From the NCBI RefSeq assembly GCF_000158915.1, contig NZ_GG657754.1, positions 2,490,480-2,551,710 on the forward strand: 61,231 nt of DNA, written 5' to 3'. Positions within the stretch are counted from its first letter, which is position 1. Each line of letters begins with the position of its first letter. The notes beneath the pieces were generated by a model. That model was not told the DNA's origin and did not search any database. It saw nothing but the letters and a program-made list of their open reading frames with translations. Shown in pieces: positions 42,949-56,163 of the stretch. The position numbers and the translations under genes were made by a program. The DNA comes from Streptomyces himastatinicus ATCC 53653 (lineage in GTDB: Bacteria > Actinomycetota > Actinomycetes > Streptomycetales > Streptomycetaceae).

Positions 42949-43770
42949 ATGCCACAGGCCAAGAAGAAGGACGCTGCACCGCCGACCGTGCAGTACTTCG
43001 CCGCTGTGCTGCGGATTCTGCGCGAGCACGCGGGGTTGACGCAGGATGAGCTGGGCAAGCTGATGAACTACACCGGCTCGGCCGTGAGCGCGGTGGAGAC
43101 GTGTGCGAAGCCGCCGACGGACGAGTTCATCGAAGCGGCCGAGAAGGCGCTGGACGCGAGCGGGTTGCTGAGGGCGGCCATCGGGTTCCTGCGGCTGGAC
43201 CGGTACCCGGTGCACTTCCAGGGCTTCGTACAGCTGGAGCAGGAGGCGGTCAGCGTGTCGTCGTACTGCACGCAGCTGATCGACGGTCTGTTGCAGACCA
43301 AGGAGTACGCCCGCGAGGTTCTGGTGCATGCCTTTCCGCCGCTTGAGGAACAAGAGATCGCCGATCTGACCGAGGCTCGGATGGATCGCAAGGCGCTCCT
43401 TGACCGAAAGCCAGGAGCCGTGGTCAGCGTCATCCTGGAGGAAGCAGCGCTGCGGCGGCAGATCGGCGGACCCGAGGTCATGCGCGCCCAGTATGCGTAC
43501 CTCATCGAGTGCGCCGCACGTCCCAACATCGTCATCCAGGTGATGCCGATGAGTCGCGCAGGGCACGCGGGACTGCAAGGACCGATGACGTTAATCGAGA
43601 CGCATGACGACACGCCCATGGCCTACATGGAGAGCAACGGGAAGAGCATGCTGTTGTCCAAGCCGGACGAGGTGGGTGTTCTCGCCCGGCGCTATGCCAT
43701 GATCAGGTCCCAGGCTCTCGGGCCGGACGAATCCGTATGCTTCATCGAGCAGTTGATGGGTGAGCTATGA
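42949..43770 (+). CDS. XRE-family regulator, DUF5753/Scr1 type
   Basis: A 273-aa protein. A HTH XRE domain (VLRILREHAGLTQDELGKLM, SAVSAVETC) precedes a DUF5753 domain with YCTQLIDGLLQTKEYAREVL, DRKALLDRKPGAVVSVILEE and IVIQVMPMSRAGHAGLQGPM. These are Scr1-type regulators paired with DUF397 proteins in a toxin-antitoxin-like arrangement. ATG 42949 is used, and a GTG at 42940 is possible. Its stop overlaps the next ATG. Confidence 0.88.
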   Translation: MPQAKKKDAAPPTVQYFAAVLRILREHAGLTQDELGKLMNYTGSAVSAVETCAKPPTDEFIEAAEKALDASGLLRAAIGFLRLDRYPVHFQGFVQLEQEAVSVSSYCTQLIDGLLQTKEYAREVLVHAFPPLEEQEIADLTEARMDRKALLDRKPGAVVSVILEEAALRRQIGGPEVMRAQYAYLIECAARPNIVIQVMPMSRAGHAGLQGPMTLIETHDDTPMAYMESNGKSMLLSKPDEVGVLARRYAMIRSQALGPDESVCFIEQLMGEL

Positions 43771-44009
43771 GCAGACTCGTGTGGTTCAAGAGCAGCTACA
43801 GCGACTCCGGCGGCGGCGACTGCGTCGAGGTCGCCCTCGACTGGCACAAGTCCAGCTACAGCGACTCCAGCGGCGGCCAATGCGTCGAGGTCGCCCGGAC
43901 CCCCGTCACCGTCCACGTCCGGGACTCCAAGGTCCCCGACGGGCCGAACCTTCAGATACCCGCCCACGCCTGGTCGACATTCCTGACGACCCTCACGCCT
44001 CCCAGGTAA
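43767..44009 (+). CDS. DUF397-domain partner protein with duplicated N-terminal motif
   Basis: An 80-aa protein of the DUF397 family (WFKSSYSDSGGGDCVEVA core, then VRDSKVPDGPNLQIP and AWSTFL). The KSSYSDSxGGxCVEVA unit occurs twice in tandem (residues about 8-23 and 28-43), whereas single-copy forms are usual. It overlaps the XRE gene by 4 bp and runs 17 bp into the convergent P450 gene's end. Confidence 0.85.
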   Translation: MSRLVWFKSSYSDSGGGDCVEVALDWHKSSYSDSSGGQCVEVARTPVTVHVRDSKVPDGPNLQIPAHAWSTFLTTLTPPR

Positions 44010-45192
44010 CCGGCAACCTCCGCACGCCGCGCGTGGACACGCCCACCTTCCACTCCACGTCCCGCTCGGCGTCGGCGAGCCGCAGTCCCGGCAGGCGTTC
44101 CAGCAGCGTCCGCAGAGCGATCTGGAGTTCCATGCGGGCCAGTGGAGCGCCCAGGCAGTGGTGGGGGCCGTGGCCGAAGCCGAGGTGGGTGGCCTCGCGG
44201 CGGCGCAGGTCGAGGTGGTCGGAGTCGGTGAAGACGCCTTCGTCGCGGTTGGCCGAGTTGATGGCGACGACGACCGGCTCACCGGCCCGTACGGTCACCC
44301 CGCCCAGCTCGATGTCTTCGAGCGCGTACCGGGGCTGCATGCTGCCGGAGCCGAGCGGGGTGAAGCGCAGTAGCTCCTCGACCGCCTGCGGGACGAGGGA
44401 GAGGTCCGCGCGCAGGGCGGCGAGGTGGTCGGGCTGGGTGAGCAGGACGTAGAAGAAGTTCCCGAGCTGCGTGGCGGTGGTCTCGTGACCGGCGATGAGG
44501 ATCGCCTCGGACAGCGAGAGCAGTTCGTCCTCGGACAGCCGGTCGTCATTCTCCCGCGCGGCGACGAGGGAGCTGAGCAGATCGTCCTGCGGGGCGGTGC
44601 GCCGCTGTTCGGCGAGACCGGCCATGTAGTCGCGCAGCAGGGCCCGGTAGCCCTTGATCTCCTCCAGCGTGTACTTCGTCGTGGAGAGGAACGCCTCGGA
44701 CCACAGGCGGAAGTCGGCCCGGTCCTCGAACGGCACGCCCAGCAGCTCGCAGATGACCGTGATCGGCAGCGGCAGGGCGAAGTCCTCGACGAGGTCGGCA
44801 GAGGCCCCCTCCGCCCGTATCGCGTCGACCAGGTCGTCGGAGAGCTGCTGTACGCGCGGCCGCAGCCGGTCGATCTGGCGCACGGTGAACGCCTTCGTCA
44901 CCAGGCGGCGCAACCGGCTGTGCTCCGGCGGGTCGAACGTGCTGATCGTTCCAGGGCCGGGCGCGTACGGCCGTACGCGCGGGGAGTCGCGGCCGACGGA
45001 GGCCGCCCGGCTGAACCGGGGGTCGCCGAGGACGAGCCGGGCGTCCTCGTAGCGCGTGGCCAGCCACCCCGGTTCGCCGTACGGGAGTTGGACCCACGCG
45101 AGCGGCTCCTCGTGGCGCAACTGGGCGTACAGCGGGGCCAGGTTCAGCTTCTCGGCCTGGAAGGGATACGTCAGAGGCTGGGCGGACGTCAT
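43993..45192 (-). CDS. Cytochrome P450
   Basis: A 399-aa P450. The I-helix is LIAGHETTATQLGNF, the ExxR motif is VEELLRF, the heme loop is FGHGPHHCLGAPLARME with Cys346, and the PERF-like region precedes it. The ATG at 45192 has GGAGG 6 nt upstream. No ferredoxin gene is adjacent. It is not linked to the biosynthetic cluster by position. The substrate is unknown. It may be a remnant part of another pathway or a xenobiotic-type oxidase. Confidence 0.9.
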   Translation of the reverse strand: MTSAQPLTYPFQAEKLNLAPLYAQLRHEEPLAWVQLPYGEPGWLATRYEDARLVLGDPRFSRAASVGRDSPRVRPYAPGPGTISTFDPPEHSRLRRLVTKAFTVRQIDRLRPRVQQLSDDLVDAIRAEGASADLVEDFALPLPITVICELLGVPFEDRADFRLWSEAFLSTTKYTLEEIKGYRALLRDYMAGLAEQRRTAPQDDLLSSLVAARENDDRLSEDELLSLSEAILIAGHETTATQLGNFFYVLLTQPDHLAALRADLSLVPQAVEELLRFTPLGSGSMQPRYALEDIELGGVTVRAGEPVVVAINSANRDEGVFTDSDHLDLRRREATHLGFGHGPHHCLGAPLARMELQIALRTLLERLPGLRLADAERDVEWKVGVSTRGVRRLPVTWEA

Positions 45193-45278
45193 GCATCCTC
45201 CTCGGCAGCCGTGTGGGGGGAGGTCGGCCACCTCGGTTCGCATTGTCCACGCCGAAGATCAGGGAGATCATTAGAGAT

Positions 45279-45737
45279 TCACCGCCTGATCCGGGCGCGA
45301 CCGCTCTCCAGCTCCTCGCGGGCCACCTCCACGAACGCCTCGCGCCGCTCCCGCTTGACCGGCGACCGCCCCCGCTCGCTGCGCATCAGCGCGTGCAGCT
45401 CCTTGGTGTAGTCGTGGGCGGCCTGGGCGGCATCGGTGGAACACACCAGCTCGACGGCCTTCGTCGCCAGCCACAAATCATGCAGCTTCACATCCTCGGG
45501 GTCGTCGAGGGTCGGCATACCGAGCTTTCGGCGGTCCAGGACCAACTCGACCCGCTGCACCGCCTTTAAGAACCCCGATATGGCCTCCTTGCGCTCCGAC
45601 CGCGCCACGTCCGCGCGGTGCCGATGGTCGCGCTGCACCTCGACGCGGTTCGCCAGGTGCTGCCCTACGAGGGTCCCCGCCGTCCCCAGCAGAACGCCGA
45701 TCAGGGCGAGAACCGTGCTGTCCGTAACTCCGTCCAC
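45279..45737 (-). CDS. Hypothetical protein with N-terminal membrane helix
   Basis: A 152-aa protein starting from the GTG at 45737, with one hydrophobic helix (LALIGVLLGTAGTLVGQHLA) followed by a polar helical domain. It is of unknown family. The 86-bp gap to the P450 start has no clear signal. Confidence 0.55.
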   Translation of the reverse strand: MDGVTDSTVLALIGVLLGTAGTLVGQHLANRVEVQRDHRHRADVARSERKEAISGFLKAVQRVELVLDRRKLGMPTLDDPEDVKLHDLWLATKAVELVCSTDAAQAAHDYTKELHALMRSERGRSPVKRERREAFVEVAREELESGRARIRR

Positions 45738-45780
45738 GGCATCTAGCTTTGATCACGACCCCGACGGTCCGCCAGACCGC

Positions 45781-46251
45781 TCAGCGCAGCAGCGAGAACA
45801 GCGCCCAGAAGAAGAGCCCCAGCCCGGCTGACGCGAAGACCGCCCCCATCGCGGTGAAGATCCACAAGATGTTGTTGCTCTCCGCCGGGAGCGTCCAGCT
45901 GGAGGGATCCGCCGGGTCGTAGCGGACCTCGACCTCGGTGCCGATGGCAAAGGTCTGCTCACGGGGGCGGGCCGTGTTGAACCTGGTCTCCATGGGCTGG
46001 TCGTCGGCTGTGGTCTAGGAGATGACCGGGTAGTACGCGGTGGTCCCGTAGCTCCGGATGGTGACCCCACCTTCCGATCCGTGTCCCTTCAGCTGGGTCG
46101 GCTCAAGGTCGGTCACCACACCCTCCGCACTCGCGCCCGTCCTGAGCAGAGTGCGACGCTCATGGATTTGGCGGTACATCACTATGCCGATGAAGGTTCC
46201 GGCCAGGGTGAGGGCCAGCGAGAAGATCCAAAGAGCGAGGGAATCGGACAT
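45781..46251 (-). pseudogene. DUF3592-like membrane protein interrupted by in-frame TAG
   Basis: The first half (ATG 46251, AACAGG upstream) has one TM helix (LALWIFSLALTLAGTFIGIV), then EGVVTDLEPT and TTAYYPVIS. TAG at 46015-46017 interrupts the frame. The same frame resumes with TTADDQPMETRFNTARPREQ, EVEVRYDPADPSSWTLP and a second TM helix, the normal DUF3592 order. A single TAC, TTC or TGG codon in place of TAG would restore about 156 aa. It may be a true nonsense mutation or a base-call error. A GTG/ATG restart in the second half could make a truncated 70-aa protein. Confidence 0.65.
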
Positions 46252-46290
46252 GAAACCTGTTTCAATCGGCAGCGGCAAACAGCAGCGACC

Positions 46291-46676
46291 CTACCTGCGG
46301 CACTCCTCCGCGTCGTCCTCCGCAAGCAACGCGTGCACCCGTTGCAGCACGTCGATATGGGCCTCGTTGCAGAACTCGACCAATGCGTGCGCGAGAACCG
46401 ACTGGGCGACCGCCCCTTCCCGGCGGGAGGACGCTTCCAGATCGCGCAGGATCGGGTGGTCCTGCTGCTGTTGGCGGACCACGGGCACGAGGCGTTCCGC
46501 CACCAGGAAGGACCGCTGCGCCTCCGGCAGGCCGTCGGCGGGTGTCTTCAAGTCCACCGGCAGGTCGATCGCGGCCCGGTTGTCCAGGATCTCCGCCAGT
46601 TCCTGTCGCATCCGCTGCTGGCGTTCGATGCTCGCCGCGAGTTCCGCGTCCAGGGCGCGCAGGATCTGCTCCGCCC
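46291..46676 (-). pseudogene. C-terminal remnant of a MerR-like regulator
   Basis: The frame reads EQILRALDAELAASIERQQR, RMRQELAEILDNRAAI and DGLPEAQRSFLVAERLV, the coiled-coil and C-domain pattern of MerR-family proteins. The N-terminal HTH is absent, because the sequence changes abruptly near 46,675. An in-frame ATG at 46611 could express only the last 106 residues. It shares that junction with the truncated hydrolase to the right. Confidence 0.55.
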
Positions 46677-47714
46677 TACGCGGCCGACGACGCGGCGGTC
46701 ACCGAACGGGCGAAGGTCGCCGAGCAGGTGGCCCAGCAGTGCGCGCGCCATGACCGCGACGGTCTGCTGCGCCACGTGACCACGGCGAACACCGCCCGCG
46801 ACCTGGACCGTATCCGGGCCGCGCTCGGCGAGGAGAAGACCAGCTACCTGGGCTACTCCTACGGCACGGCGCTGGGCGCCGCCTACGCGTCGATGTTCCC
46901 CGAGCGCTCCGACCGGATCGTGCTCGACAGCAACATCGGTGACACCCACCTCGACCGCGACGGCCTGCGCCGCTACGCCCTCGGGATGGAGCAGTCGTTC
47001 CCCGACTTCGCGACGTGGGCGGCCGCACGGCACGACAGCTACGGCCTGGGCCGCACTCCCGCGCAGGTCCGCAGGACCTTCTTCACCCTCGCCGAGCGAC
47101 TCGACAAGGCTCCGGTGGGGGGCTTCGACGGCAGCCTGTTGCGGCAGTACACCTTCGGCAATCTGTTCAAGAGGACGCAGTACCCCAAGCTGGCTCAGCA
47201 GTGGCAGGCGCTGGCTGGTGGCAACGGCACGGCGGCCCGCCGCCCGCTGTCGCAGAACGCCACCGCAGACGAGGTGCCGGCCTCATTCGACAACTCCCTG
47301 TCGGTGTTCCTCGCCGTGACCTGCAACGACATCAAGTGGCCCACGAACGTCGACACTTATCGGCGCGGCGTCGCCGAGGACCGCGGGCGCTACCCGCTGT
47401 TCGGCGCCGCCACCGCCAACGTCACGCCCTGCGCCTTCTGGCCGTACGCCCCGGCCGAACCGCCGGTCGCGGTCAACGACGACGGACCGCGGAACGTGCT
47501 GCTCGTACAGAACCTGCGCGACCCGGCGACACCGCATGACGGCGGGAAGATGCTGCGCCAGAAGTTCGCGGCCCGATCCCGGCTGCTCAGTGTCGACGAC
47601 GGCGGCCACGGCGCCTACGTCCTCGGCGACAACTCCTGCGCGCTGAACACCACCACGCGCTACCTGGTCGAGGGCACGATGCCCGCGAAGGACACGCTCT
47701 GCCCCGCAGTCTGA
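46677..47714 (+). pseudogene. C-terminal part of a tripeptidyl-aminopeptidase-like alpha/beta hydrolase
   Basis: The frame encodes YAADDAAVTERAKVAEQVAQ, TTANTARDLDRIRAALG and the nucleophile elbow YLGYSYGTALGAAYASMF, followed by DSNIGDTHLDRDGLRRY and the C-terminal TAP-like domain with NLRDPATPHDGG (Asp) and DDGGHGAYVLGDNSCALN (His). This is the SlpD/E-type secreted tripeptidyl aminopeptidase family. The signal peptide and first about 150 residues are missing. Its 5' end coincides with the 5' end of the MerR remnant. It is catalytically complete but not secretable as it stands. Confidence 0.7.
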
Positions 47715-47802
47715 CCCCCGGCCCGGCCGACCGGCAGCGGTACCCGGCCAACGCCGACTCGGTCGGACCCTACTCCGTGCCGAGAATGCGCAGTCCGAGG
47801 CG

Positions 47803-51617
<3,815 letters not shown>

Positions 51618-51990
51618 GAAGGCGCCATCCATCCATGAGAGCGGGAGAAGGAACGACAGATCGCAACTGTCGGGGCGCAAGAAAATGATCTTCGCCCGCA
51701 CTGGACCCTAACATTCCGCTTTCTGCGGGCAACTAGGTGCGCTGGATGAGAAGTTCCCGGTCGAAGCGTGCCGATTCGGGCCCGTACCAGGCCGGTTGCC
51801 ACAGCCCTGTCGGCGGCGAGGTCGTCCAGCGAACGGATGGGATGGGCAGCCTTCGCCGCCGGCACGCGGGGCATGGCTCGAACCGACCGCTCAGCGAAGC
51901 CGCCCGCCTCCGCAGCGTGACCGCCGCCTCGTCCGCTCGTTTGAACGGCCCTGGCGGCGGGTGCATGCTCGGTAAGGAGGAGATGGGCGC
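51618..51990. other. 373-bp divergent intergenic region, eshA / SpoIIE gene
   Basis: No gene here. It holds the candidate eshA promoter at 51705-51732 and, at the right, AAGGAGGAG upstream of the ATG at 51991. The frames seen on both strands in this stretch look like shadows, without family similarity. Confidence 0.5.
51705..51732 (-). promoter_or_regulatory. Candidate promoter of eshA
   Basis: Reading on the minus strand, TTGCCC (complement of 51727-51732) is followed after 16 bp by TAGGGT (complement of 51705-51710). The spacing and the -10 fit a sigma-HrdB-type promoter, giving a leader of about 80 nt before ATG 51617. The -35 is only a partial match. Confidence 0.35.
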
Positions 51991-54430
51991 ATGAACGCCG
52001 AGGCCCCGCGGACCGCCGTGATCACGGTCGACGAGTCCGGCATCGTCACGGGCTGGAACCGCGGTGCCGAACGGGCGCTGGGGCATACCGCGGAGGACGC
52101 CGTGGGGCGGCGGGCCGGGGAGTTGCTCGTGCCCGAGGGCGGGGCGCCGTTCTGGGACGGGCCGCCGGAGCGGGACGACTGGCTGGGGTGGCTGTCGGTG
52201 CGGTGTGCCGATGGCCGGGTGGTGCGGGTGCGCGGGGTGGGGCACCGGCTGATGGATCGCGCCGCGCGGGGGCCGTGGGTGCTGGTGGCGTCGATCGAGG
52301 ACGGTGGCGCCGCGGGGCCGCGGCCGCTGCCGCAGGAGGTGGAGCGGGCGGTCGTGGACTGGCTGTTCTCCGTCTCCCCCGTGGCCGTGACCATGTACGA
52401 CACCGATCTCAAGTGCATCCGGCAGAACGCCGCCATGACGCGGATGTCGGGGATCTCGGAGGCCGACCGCAAGGGGCTGCGGCTGCCGGAGGTGCTGACG
52501 GGGCCGGACGCGGCGGCGTGGGAGCAGCGGCTGCGGCGGGTGCTGGAGACGGGCGAGACCGCGTTTCAGCGGGAGAATGCCGGGGGGCGCCTGCCCGCGA
52601 ATCCGGACCGGGACGCCGGTGTTCCTGGCCTCGCCTCGCCTTGCGGGGCGCGGACGGGGAGAACGCTCGCTTGGTACGACGTTCGCCGACGTGAACCAGC
52701 AGATCGGTCCCGGGGAGCGGCTTGACCCTGTTGAACGAAGGCGAGTACGCGGATCGGGCAGCACCCTGGACGTGATGCGCACCGCGCGGGAACTCGCCGA
52801 CGCGGCGGTTCCGCGGCTCGCCGACTGGGTCACCGTCGATCTGCTGGAGACGCTGCTCAGGGGCGATGAGCCGGGTCCGTTCACGGGGGTGGTGGCGCTG
52901 CGCCGGGCGGCGAACCAGTCGATCATCGAGGGGGCGCCGGAGGCGGTGCGGCAGCCGGGCGAGGTGGACTTCTACCCGCCGTACACGCCCGCCGTGCGCT
53001 GCATGGCCACGGGCCGGTCGGCCCGGCACCGGGTCACGGACCGGGACATGCGGGACTGGCTGGCGCGGGACCCCGCCCGGGCGGAGAAGTTCCGGGAGTA
53101 CGGATTCCAGTCGATCATGGGGGTGCCGGTGCGGGCGCGCGGGATGACGCTGGGCATCACCATGTTCTACCGGCGGACCAAGGACCCGTTCACGGAGGAC
53201 GATCAGCTGCTGGCCGAGGAGCTGGTGGCGCGGGCCGCGATCTGTCTGGACAACGCGCGCCGCTTCGACCGCGAGCGCACCGCCGCGCTCAGCCTCCAGC
53301 AGAGCCTGCTGCCCCGGGGCACTCCGGCGCAGGCGGCGGTCGAGACCGCGTCCCGCTATCTGCCCGCGGGCGGCCGCTCGGGGCTGGCGGGCGACTGGTT
53401 CGATGTGATTCCGCTGTCCGGGGCGCGGGTCGCCCTGGTGGTGGGCGATGTCGTCGGCCATGGCATCAGCGCGGCGGCCACCATGGGACGGCTGCGCACG
53501 GCGGTCCGTACGCTGGCGGATGTCGATCTGCCGCCGGACGAGCTGCTGACGCATCTGGACGATGTGGTGATCCGGCTCGCGGCGGAGACGGAAACCGGAA
53601 CGGAATCGGAAGCGGAGGCGGGAGGCGGCGACGGAGGCGAGCCCGCCATCCTCGGCGCCACCTGTACGTACGCGGTCTACGACCCGGTCGCCCGCACCTG
53701 TTCCGTGGCCCTGGCCGGGCATCCGCCGCCCGCGGTGGTCACCCCGGACGGCGAGGCGCGGCTGCTCGATCTGCCCGCCGGTCCCCCGCTGGGCCTGGGC
53801 GGGCTGCCGTTCGAGGCGGTGGAGGTGGAGCTGCCGCCGGGCAGTCTGCTCGCGCTCTACACCGACGGGCTGCTCGGCTTCCGCGAACCGGAACGCGAAC
53901 TGGACGGCGCGCTGGCGGAGTTGTGCCAGACGCTCACCCACCGCGCGCCCTCCCTCGACGCGCTGTGCGACCACGTGCTCGGCGATCTGCTGCCGGACCA
54001 CCCCGCCGACGACGCCGCGCTCCTCATCGCCCGCACCCGGGCCCTGGGCACGGACCGGTTCGCCGTACGGGATCTGGCGGCCGACCCGGTCACCGTGGCG
54101 TCGGCCCGGTCGTGGGCGTCGCGCCGGCTCGACGCCTGGGGTCTCGCGGACGCGTCGTACATCACGGAGCTGGTGGTCAGCGAGCTGGTCACCAACGCCA
54201 TCCGGCACGCGGAGGGCCCCATTCAGCTGCGGCTGATCCGCGACCGGACGCTGATCTGCGAGGTGTCCGACGCCAGCAGCACCGCGCCCCATATGCGCCG
54301 GGCCCGCCTCTCCGACGAGGGCGGCCGCGGGCTGCTGCTGGTCGCCCAGCTCACCCAGCGCTGGGGCACCCGGCACACCCACACGGGCAAGACCATCTGG
54401 TGCGAGCAGCTGGTCGGGGCGCACCCCTGA
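51991..54430 (+). CDS. SpoIIE-family phosphatase with PAS, GAF and HATPase domains; frame disturbed at 52.57-52.78 kb
   Basis: Domains in order: PAS (VITVDESGIVTGWNRGAERA), second PAS (FSVSPVAVTMYDTDLKCIRQ), GAF (VPVRARGMTLGITMFYRR), PP2C-type SpoIIE phosphatase (AGDWFDVIPLSGARVALVVG with its metal Asp, then VGDVVGHGISAAATMGRLR and LALYTDGLLG) and a C-terminal HATPase (LVVSELVTNAIRHAE, GGRGLLLVAQL). These multi-domain proteins control anti-anti-sigma factors. The first frame fails after 52570 and another takes over by about 52780. The stretch between contains about ten extra bases relative to the usual sequence (for instance ERLTLLNEGSTRIGSTLDV is recovered by deleting single bases). SD AAGGAGGAG precedes ATG 51991. 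Confidence 0.8.
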
Positions 54431-54579
54431 GTCGGACCCCGAGTCGGGTCACATCCCTGAACGGAATCTGGGAAAGCGAAGAACTCCGTTCATTGATATG
54501 GACACGTCATTGCCTCTGGCCTACGTTGACGCCTGGTCCGGACCATGACGACTGGACCATGACGACTGGAGGTGGGCAC

Positions 54580-55257
54580 ATGCCCGCGTTACGCATGAGG
54601 GTCAGAGTGGGCGTCGCCGTCGGCACGCTCATGGCCGCGCTGACGGGGACGGCGACCGCACACGGGGCGACGGCGGCCGACCCGACGGACGGATGGACGC
54701 AGAAGTCGTACACGTACAGCATGCAGAAGCCGTACAACCTGGATCTCAGCGAGCGCTACAGCTACAACTCCGGCACCAAGACCCACACCATGTGGGTGAA
54801 CGCCTCCGACGAGCCCTTCGAGGAAGGCAGTTCGACCAATCCGCGCACCGAGATGCGCTGGAAGAACGACTACACCTCGGGCAAGCAGATGTGGGACGCC
54901 GATGTGTACGTCCCGTCCGGCACCAACGGCGCGGACATCATGCAGATCCTGCGCACCAAGCGCCCGTCCGGGACCCCCGCGACCGACATCATGTTCCGGG
55001 CGTCCAGCGCGAACGGCGGCACGCTCAAGCGCTATACGAACGAGACCATCAAGACCGGGATCTACAACACCTGGTGGAACCTGAAGGTCGCCCATGACGC
55101 GAGCGCCGGAACGATCCAGGTCTACGCCGACGACAAGCTGGTGCTGACCGCCGACGACCGCGGAGAGGCCACCCGCTACTTCAAGAACGGCGTCTACCAC
55201 CATGGTTCGGGCAAGGCCGAGGCCCGCTTCCGCAATGTCCGCTACTGGGTCAAGTAG
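54580..55257 (+). CDS. Secreted PL7-like lyase/jelly-roll protein
   Basis: A 225-aa secreted protein. The signal peptide is MPALRMRVRVGVAVGTLMAA up to about residue 30 (ATAHGATAA). The mature domain has RTEMR and IMQILR, and near the end YFKNGVYHHG. These resemble the RTELR, QIH and YFKAGxYxQ signatures of polysaccharide lyase family 7, with changes in the QIH motif (QIL), so catalysis is not certain. GGAGG precedes the ATG at 54580 by 7 nt. It might act on uronate-rich polysaccharides or be a sugar-binding relative. Confidence 0.65.
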   Translation: MPALRMRVRVGVAVGTLMAALTGTATAHGATAADPTDGWTQKSYTYSMQKPYNLDLSERYSYNSGTKTHTMWVNASDEPFEEGSSTNPRTEMRWKNDYTSGKQMWDADVYVPSGTNGADIMQILRTKRPSGTPATDIMFRASSANGGTLKRYTNETIKTGIYNTWWNLKVAHDASAGTIQVYADDKLVLTADDRGEATRYFKNGVYHHGSGKAEARFRNVRYWVK

Positions 55258-55332
55258 GTCCGTACGCCGCACCGGCCGTACGTCGCACCGGCCGCCCGGC
55301 ACGGCGGCCGGTGCGGCATGTCCACGGCGCGC

Positions 55333-56043
55333 CTACAGCGGCGTCGGGACGTCCGGCACCGGGGTGTGCGCCACACCGTTGATCAGCACATGGAAGCCCC
55401 ACACCAGCCGCTCCTGGGGAGATCCGGAGAGCAGCCGCGGACCCAGCGCGGCGATGCGCGGATGCGTCCGCTCCGAGGCGCCCATCAGCCCGGCGGCCAG
55501 CGCCTCCCAGTCCTCCTCGTTGTGGCCGTCCTCGTCCGGGCCCCGCCAGGCGTGCTCGGCGGCGGTCGCGGTGCCGAACTGGAGCAGCACGTCGACCAGC
55601 CACGCCGCCCGGTCCGGCGCGACCCCGCCCTCGTGCAGCAGCGCCAGCACCCCCTCCGTGAGGTTCAGGAAGTACGTGCCGAAGGGGCGCGCGGCCACGG
55701 CCGAGCGGGCGAGGCCGGGGTACGCGAACAGCAGGTCCGTGTACGACATGAGGACCCGCACCAGCCGCTCGCGCCAGTCGCCCTCGGCGGTGACCGGGCT
55801 CAGGTCGACCCCGGCGAGCAGTTCGTCGAGGACCGCCGCGTGCAACTCGGCGGTGTTGCGGACGTAGACGTAGAGCGAGGCGGGCCCGGTGTCCAACTCC
55901 TGTGCCAGGCGGCGCATGGTGACGCGTTCCAGGCCCTCGGCCCGCATGAGGTCGACCGCGGTCGCGATGATCCCGTCCCGGGTCAGGGCTGGTTTCGCCG
56001 GACGTTCACGGCGGCTCTGGCGCGCGGCGGAGTTCGCTGTCAT
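55333..56043 (-). CDS. TetR-family transcriptional regulator (TetR_C type)
   Basis: A 236-aa TetR protein. The HTH is GIIATAVDLMRAEGLERVTM, RRLAQELDTGPASLYVYV. The long C-domain resembles the tetracycline-repressor-type ligand domain. It starts at ATG 56043, 120 bp from the divergent TetX-like monooxygenase. Two identical 12-bp palindromes lie in the gap and presumably bind this repressor, which would also control its own gene. Confidence 0.88.
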   Translation of the reverse strand: MTANSAARQSRRERPAKPALTRDGIIATAVDLMRAEGLERVTMRRLAQELDTGPASLYVYVRNTAELHAAVLDELLAGVDLSPVTAEGDWRERLVRVLMSYTDLLFAYPGLARSAVAARPFGTYFLNLTEGVLALLHEGGVAPDRAAWLVDVLLQFGTATAAEHAWRGPDEDGHNEEDWEALAAGLMGASERTHPRIAALGPRLLSGSPQERLVWGFHVLINGVAHTPVPDVPTPL

Positions 56044-56063
56044 GGACTCATGCTAACCGGGTG

Positions 56064-56105
56064 CGAACATGTTCGTAACGAATGCGTTTGCCACGAACAT
56101 GTTCG
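56064..56105. promoter_or_regulatory. Two CGAACATGTTCG operators
   Basis: CGAACATGTTCG occurs at 56064-56075 and again at 56094-56105, 30 bp apart (about three turns), and each is a perfect palindrome. A weaker AACG/CGTT dyad lies between them at 56077-56088. The pair lies in the divergent TetR/TetX-like promoter region and is a clear candidate for TetR binding. Confidence 0.85.
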
Positions 56106-56163
56106 TCCGCCTACGCTCCTCCCGTCCGGCACGACAGGCACCACATCGCCGGGGAGGCGCCCC

